Shown here: positions 58,690 to 64,000 of the stretch, one piece after another
How positions within the stretch are numbered: the first letter of the stretch is position 1
Layout: every line of letters begins with the position of its first letter
Source of the DNA: Sesamum alatum
Lineage: Eukaryota; Streptophyta; Magnoliopsida; Lamiales; Pedaliaceae
DNA length: 64,000 nucleotides
Reading direction: 5' to 3'
NCBI GenBank assembly: GCA_034509735.1
Contig: JACGWO010000010.1
Coordinates: forward strand, 9,499,193 to 9,563,192
Program-made: the position numbers and the translations under genes
Notes under the pieces: model-generated
Told to the model about the DNA's origin: nothing
The model's database searches: none
The model's input: the letters and a program-made list of their open reading frames with translations, nothing else

Positions 58690-60110
58690 AACAGGGTTGG
58701 AGCCCAACGTAAGTTAATGTCGGGTTAGCCTACAACCCATTCAACTACCCTCTGACCCAACCCAATTCCGTTCTTCTAAACTTCCACTATCATCACCTTC
58801 CCCTATCATATCATCTCGCCTTCCACTACCTACAACTTCCGCAACACCCTTCCCCTTCTCAAGCGCCCATCTGTCCAACTCCTCGGTTATCTTAGTCGAA
58901 TGAGTAACCCCCTTCCCCCTCTTACACGCCCATCTACTCAACACCTGCTCGATCTCAATCAAATTGGTAACCACCTGCTCCCTACTGATATCGGCGATTG
59001 GAAGGACGATGAACCTATACTAAAAGAACCAAAGACCTGGTGACCCTTAAGTTCCCCTTGAGCTAAGGCATCCTGGTACAGGAAGATGAAACAACATCAT
59101 TCTGCCCCTTCGTCGGTGAGCTCCAAATATAGATAGGTCGACAGCCACAAATACAACACCCATAGTATGTATTGTCCTGCTCACACGCAACCACGATCCA
59201 TGGCGAGTATCAATACTTGGTTTCCTACCATCTTGGAATCACATCTCACAAAAATGACTTATATGACTCAACTTGCTCCACAAATAACAAAAATTCAGCA
59301 ATCTTTCATATGAAAAATGAATGATCAACTCATCACTATTCTTAGAACGCATATTCATCGCTCATTTCAATGGCAACGACATATTAATATTAATTCGGAT
59401 ACGAACCATTTCAAACCAGGATATATCCCACTCGATAGTGTTCTCATCATTGATCCCATGCACCCAAATACTTCCCAATGTAGAGTTGGAAATCCACCTC
59501 CGCTGCCCATACTGAACATCGTGAAGAATTCACAAAGAATGGACACCAAACTAAATTTACAGTTGTCAAATCCTGCTCATACGCCACACTTGCAAACAAC
59601 AACATATTACGATAAAACATCTATAGGCACAAGTCCGTAGTTCGCCTTAAATCCTCCACACGTGCAAATACAATACAAAATCCATTACCTTCCGCAGCAC
59701 TATGCCCCAAGCTTGCCTAATAAGTTGTAGCAAAGTGCCCTTCAAACGCTTCAAATATACAGGTCGATGTGAAGCAACTGACCCGCTAACATCGACTCGA
59801 ATTCCTCTTTCCCTTTTTGCCTGACCGAATGTGGAATAACCACCCCCTCTTCTCTTCCTCTGTAAGCGATAGAATTGAACCCATCTTCAAAATATCTATT
59901 TCCATAGTTCCAACCTTATGGGATGGGATAACCACACCACAATGCAAATGCCATCACCAGTATCCAAATTGGCCAGAGATAGTTGAGAGAAATCGAACTC
60001 AACGTAACACATCACACAATCCTACATGCAAAGACAAACATGCGATGCCAAAAACCCTAAGACCTAGGCATAGGCGGTCTTCCTTAAAAAGAAAAAAAAA
60101 AAAAAAAAAA
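58690..60110 (-). pseudogene. LINE ORF1 fragment
   Basis: Minus-strand remnant of a LINE ORF1 related to 41125-42560. It shows 'VNLVWCPFFVN' (compare DLSWCPFYVF), then 'PLK' with 'AMNMRSKNSDELIIHFSYER' and 'LLNFCYLW', the lead-in to the zinc knuckle. The last part (58974-58741) is open: 'MVTNLIEIEQVLSRWACKRG'. No endonuclease or RT. A poly-A/G run (plus strand 60091-60112) borders it. Confidence 0.65.
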
Positions 60111-60233
60111 GAAAAACTAAGACCTAGAGATGACTACACCCATGCCGAGAGACCATTCTTCCTATGTGTAGTTTCCTATTTCTCTAATACTAATGAAAAA
60201 CTTGCGTGAATTTGTGGTCATTTGTTATAAATA

Positions 60234-60525
60234 AGGAATAATTGTAATTTTTGTCCTATAACTTAGAGGGGGTGGCAATTTTGGTCCTGTACAAATTGGT
60301 TTTCGCTATTTAGTCTCGTAACTTTAGAAACTTGGCAATTTTGATCCTTTTCACCGAAAAAGCACATGTACTGGGCACGTGACCTTGACAATTGGGGCTT
60401 TTTGGCCAGATGGGACCAAAATTGCAAAATTTTTTAAGTTACAGGACTAAATTATAAAAATCAATTCGTACAAGACCAAAATTATCACCCCCTAAATTAC
60501 AGGACGAAAATTGCAATTTTTTCCT
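60234..60525. mobile_element. Foldback MITE
   Basis: A 292-bp element with ends AGGAATAATTGTAATTTTTG and its approximate complement, and complementary inner blocks ('gcaattttggtcctgtac' against 'gtacaagaccaaaatta'). No coding capacity. Related to 61211-61526. Confidence 0.75.
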
Positions 60526-60529
60526 AAAA

Positions 60530-61207
60530 ACTCCTGCGGTTTGCTGAAAATTCTACTTTTTTACTCATAGAGAAAATAAATTAATAATATCTATTATTGA
60601 ACAATTAGAGCCTTAAAAGTATATTTTTCAAGTCTCATAAATCTCCCAGCATGAGATTTAACGAAAGTTGTGTTGAAAAAAAAAACTATAAACGTATTAT
60701 TTTTACTACAAATTCACCTATTTTTACACTTATGAGAGAAAACAAATGAATAAAGTCTATACTTTTGAAAATTAGAGCCATAAAAATTTAATTTTCAAGC
60801 ACGGTAGATCAATGCCCCCAGCATGGGTGTGTTAAGGGAAGTGCTGAACAAATAGACTACAAAAACTCTTATTTTTTGTTGATAATTTCACTTTTTTTAC
60901 TCATAAAGAAAATAAATTAATTACGCCTTTTAATTGAAAAATTAGAGCTTTGAAAAATTATTTTGAAGCTTCACAAGTTAACATGCCCGCAGCAAGGGGT
61001 TTGGCGATAGTAGTGCTGAACAAGTAGACTATAAAAATATTACTTTCTACTAAATATTCACCTATTTTTGACCCCACTTAGAGAAAATAAATTAATAGTC
61101 TATAATTCAAAAACTTAGAGCCATAAAATTATAATTCTCAAACCCCGCAAATCAACATGCCCCAAGCATAGAGTGTGCTGTGGGCAATGTTGAACAAAGG
61201 GTCTACA
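60530..61207. repeat. Satellite-like tandem repeat, about 4 x 170 bp
   Basis: Four diverged units (about 60540-60695, 60696-60870, 60871-61035, 61036-61207). Each contains 'actcat(a)gagaaaataaat', 'aattagagcc.taaaa', 'caa.atgcccc.agca' and 'gctgaacaa.tagactac.aaaa' blocks. Flanked on both sides by related foldback MITEs. Confidence 0.8.
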
Positions 61208-61210
61208 AAA

Positions 61211-61526
61211 TAGAAAATTGCGATTTTCATCCTGTAACTTAGAGGTGGCAATTTTGGTCCTGCACGTATTGTTTTGTGCAATTTAGTCTGTAACTTTGAA
61301 TAATTGGCAATTTCAGTCCTTTTTTGTCGGCAAAATGCATATGCCGGGCACATGACGTTTAAAATTGGGTTTTCCAGTCAGATGGGATCAAAATTGCCAA
61401 ATTTTTAAAGTTACAGGACTAAATTGCGAAAATCAATTCATACGTGACCAAAATTACCACCCTTAAGTTACAGGATGAAAAATTGCCACTCCCTAAATTA
61501 CAGGATGAAAATTGCAATTTTCCCTA
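61211..61526. mobile_element. Foldback MITE, second copy
   Basis: Same family as 60234-60525. The ends are complementary ('gaaaattgcgattttcatcc' and 'ggatgaaaattgcaattttc'). The right arm has a small internal duplication ('ttacaggatgaaaattgc' twice). Confidence 0.78.
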
Positions 61527-61821
61527 TAAGTAATGTAATATTTTATGGAACATTTCTGTAAATATCAAATTAGTACATAGCGATGTATTGCATTCTCCAC
61601 ATTGAATTTTTTATACTAATAATGGACACATATAAAACCTTTTAATATCTAATTAAGTCTTAAGTATCCATCTTAATTTTATATTATATTAATAAGACTA
61701 GTATTTTATATGATTATGGTTGAACCATATTCGGGTAGAAACCAAAACACATACACCTTTTTTAAAGTAAAATTTCAGAGATCAGATACTAAAGGTAGTT
61801 TCTAAAAGTTCGTTTTTAGAA

Positions 61822-62088
61822 AGGGGAAAAATGCAAGCAACCCCTTGTAATATTAAAAATGAGCAAATTATCCCCTGTGAAAAAATAAATAGCAATTTAT
61901 TTCTCTGTGTTTTTTTAAAATAAAGTAATTCACCCCCTTATATTTTTCAAAATGAATTAAAGCAATTTACCCAGAGAGGTAAATTGCTTCATTTTTTAAA
62001 ACACAGGAGGTAAATTGCTATATCTTTTTCATAGAGGATAATTTGCTTAGTAAATATATCACAGGAGAGTAAATTGCATTAAACCCTT
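61822..62088. mobile_element. Foldback MITE, different family
   Basis: Palindromic arms built from 'gcaaattatcccctgtg', 'gcaatttac' and their complements, about 267 bp. No coding capacity. Confidence 0.68.
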
Positions 62089-63022
62089 TTAAAAAGTAAT
62101 CACAAGTTAAGAACCAGTGATTGAGTTACGCACATGCTATGCTGACTGCTTTATTCTTCCATTCATTGGTCCGCGTGACGCCTATGTGTCATAGTCAGTT
62201 AGGAGCGATTATTCTGTTAGCATATATGATTCACCTATTCCTTCAGTAATTTTGGGATAAAGATGTAATTATTAAAAAAATAATTAAATTTTATTGGTAA
62301 ATGAATCATAAGTTGAAATATTAATATATTTAAAGTTATGGGACTAAATTGGAGCTTATAAAACTTTTGAAAGTAAATTACTTTAGAAAACTTTTTATGT
62401 TTAATCATGGCTAATTGGCATGATTAAAAATAAAAGGTCATAACAAATGGGCATTCATCACAGCCACACAACGTTTGTTGATCGTGGTTTTTGCGAGTGA
62501 GGCTAAAATATTTATCGTGGTTAAAAATCATGGCAAAAATATTTGTTATGGCTCATAACCATCACAAAAGTGATTTTCATGGTGGATAATTTAGATTTTT
62601 TTAACCATGGTTAATAAAAATTATTTATCATGGTTTTAGTCCAGAGCCGATAAAATAGTAGCCAATATACAATGTGATAAGCACTTTATAAAACATCTCA
62701 TATATATATGTTGGTGAACATATATATATATGTATATATGAAAATTTTATTTATTTAGATAAGAAATAATTTATTGACTCAATAAACATATAGTTGATAT
62801 TTTTTGCAAATCATACCAATAATAAACATAGGAATGGACTTGAGAATTGTTCCTTCCATTCCCATTCCATTCCTACCAACCAATTTACTAAACAAAAAGA
62901 GGAAATTAATTATCGATTGTGATAATTTTATAAAATTTGGGACAACAATTTCTAAAGAATCATAATGGAGGCTACAAATGTAATTTTGCCATCTTACGTT
63001 TCGCTCCAAATTTTCAAATTCA
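62089..63022. other. Gene-free stretch with degenerate repeat
   Basis: 62430-62660 contains many short 'atcatggtt', 'aaccatg' and 'gtcataac' motifs in both orientations, suggesting an old foldback or CACTA-like subterminal region, but no ends were found. The rest is AT-rich with (TA)n at 62701-62738. Confidence 0.45.
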
Positions 63023-63025
63023 TGA

Positions 63026-63289
63026 CACTACAAGGGAAAAAACTTAACAACTACGAAAAAATTTGATGCTAAACTTAACGTCGAGTTAATTAGCAAGTAA
63101 TATATATATATTAAAAAATTAAATGCCAAATTCGTCATCAAGTAAACTTCTGTTACTAAATCGTTGCTAAATGTATCAACAAGGAAATTTTTTCTATATT
63201 AATTAATATAAATTAGCAACGAGAATTTTATTTACTCATTAGCTCGATGTTAGTTTTTTTTGTTGCTATTGAATAATTTTCTTGTAGTG
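63026..63289. mobile_element. Non-autonomous CACTA transposon
   Basis: A 264-bp element with terminal inverted repeats CACTACAAG and CTTGTAGTG, flanked by a perfect 3-bp target duplication TGA (63023-63025 and 63290-63292). The interior has small 'taacgtcgagtta' and 'gctaa' palindromic motifs. There is no transposase, so it depends on one supplied in trans. Confidence 0.88.
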
Positions 63290-63292
63290 TGA

Positions 63293-64000
63293 TAAGGGCT
63301 TTTTAATTTAAAAATTAACTGAAGTTGGAGTTAGGGACTAAATAATTTACATAGCCTTTTTAATTGGGATACATAAAAACATTCGTTAAAGTATAGAATG
63401 TTTCACACCCAACTATTTTCCTTTTTTTTTTTTTTTTTTGTCTCTTTTGTATGAATTGATTACAATAACATTATAATCTCAATTTCTATAAACTATAACA
63501 ATCAATATATTAATTATCAATATGAAATATTTATGACGTCGACTAATTAAGTAATCAACAACTATTAATTTAAGTAGACATATTATTAAAGTTGAATACA
63601 ACCCACGTAATTATAAGATTTCAACTTTACCAACTCAATTAGACAACTCACATATTTGTGGTTTTAAATTATAATTAAATTCAATTTAAGCGATTCTCTT
63701 CTGAGTAAATAAAAGTTGAGACTAAATTGCTTCTTTTGTCTCAAAAAGAAGGGGCATTGCCCTTTTTGGTGCCATAATTTACGAAATTTTATTTAGTTCC
63801 AAATCTATTAAAAAAAATTACAAAGTTAGTCCCAAAGACCTTTTTTTATTAAGTTTTAACGGCATGTGATAGATTTTCGTTAACCCTTAATTGCTAAATT
63901 GCTTTTTTCGACCCATAAAGGTGAGATTTTTGCTTTTATGGTCCCACGATTTATAAAAATTCTTTTTAGTACCAAATTGTGTCAAAAGATTTGCAAAGTG
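63293..64000. other. Gene-free end of window, partial foldback MITE
   Basis: From about 63755 to the window end, 'ttttggtgccataatttac', 'agttccaaat' and 'taccaaattgtgt' blocks resemble the arm of a foldback element whose other arm lies outside. No gene. Confidence 0.45.

Overview
The window is nuclear DNA of a flowering plant, probably a eudicot, from a repeat-rich, gene-poor and probably heterochromatic region. The evidence is plant-type Ty3/Gypsy (Tat lineage), Ty1/Copia, LINE-1, Helitron, CACTA and foldback elements, long AT-rich spacers, and remnants of one plant host gene (a clade-A type PP2C phosphatase). No intact host gene was found. Almost every coding region carries stops or frameshifts.

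Layout: 1-3220 is the 5' end (leader, primer-binding site, LTR) of a minus-strand Copia element. 5265-8590 is a Helitron 3' portion joined to the 5' end of a Tat-type Gypsy element; the same composite recurs at 28359-31588. 8639-18652 is a nearly complete Tat-lineage Gypsy element on the minus strand. It has 495/498-bp LTRs, gag, protease, RT, two RNase H domains and integrase, plus a plus-strand antisense gene with its own TATA box and an unusual array of small covarying hairpins between the two convergent transcription units. 19900-26470 is an array of degenerate Tat-type LTRs interleaved with four copies of a tail-to-tail inverted duplication of the last exon of a HAB1/ABI-type PP2C gene. 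26935-28190 holds the start of such a gene (5' UTR, N-terminal exon) on the minus strand, and its 5' region is duplicated at 31597-31976. 31977-32895 is a long-TIR foldback element.

33200-37735 is a truncated plus-strand Copia element. 37740-39800 is a fragment of another minus-strand LTR element. 40765-46398 is a decayed LINE-1-like element. 46867-58655 contains four more large Copia-type LTR copies and one RT-less Copia remnant. 58690-60110 is a LINE ORF1 fragment. 60234-64000 contains foldback MITEs, a roughly 170-bp tandem repeat, and a 264-bp CACTA element with a perfect 3-bp target duplication.

The most notable structure is the PP2C array. Each copy has a plus-strand and a minus-strand version of the same exon around a short spacer, so a read-through transcript would fold into a long hairpin. 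This is the arrangement expected at the birth of an siRNA or miRNA locus aimed at PP2C (abscisic acid signalling) genes. Expression cannot be judged from sequence alone. All comparisons here were made by eye; no database search was run.
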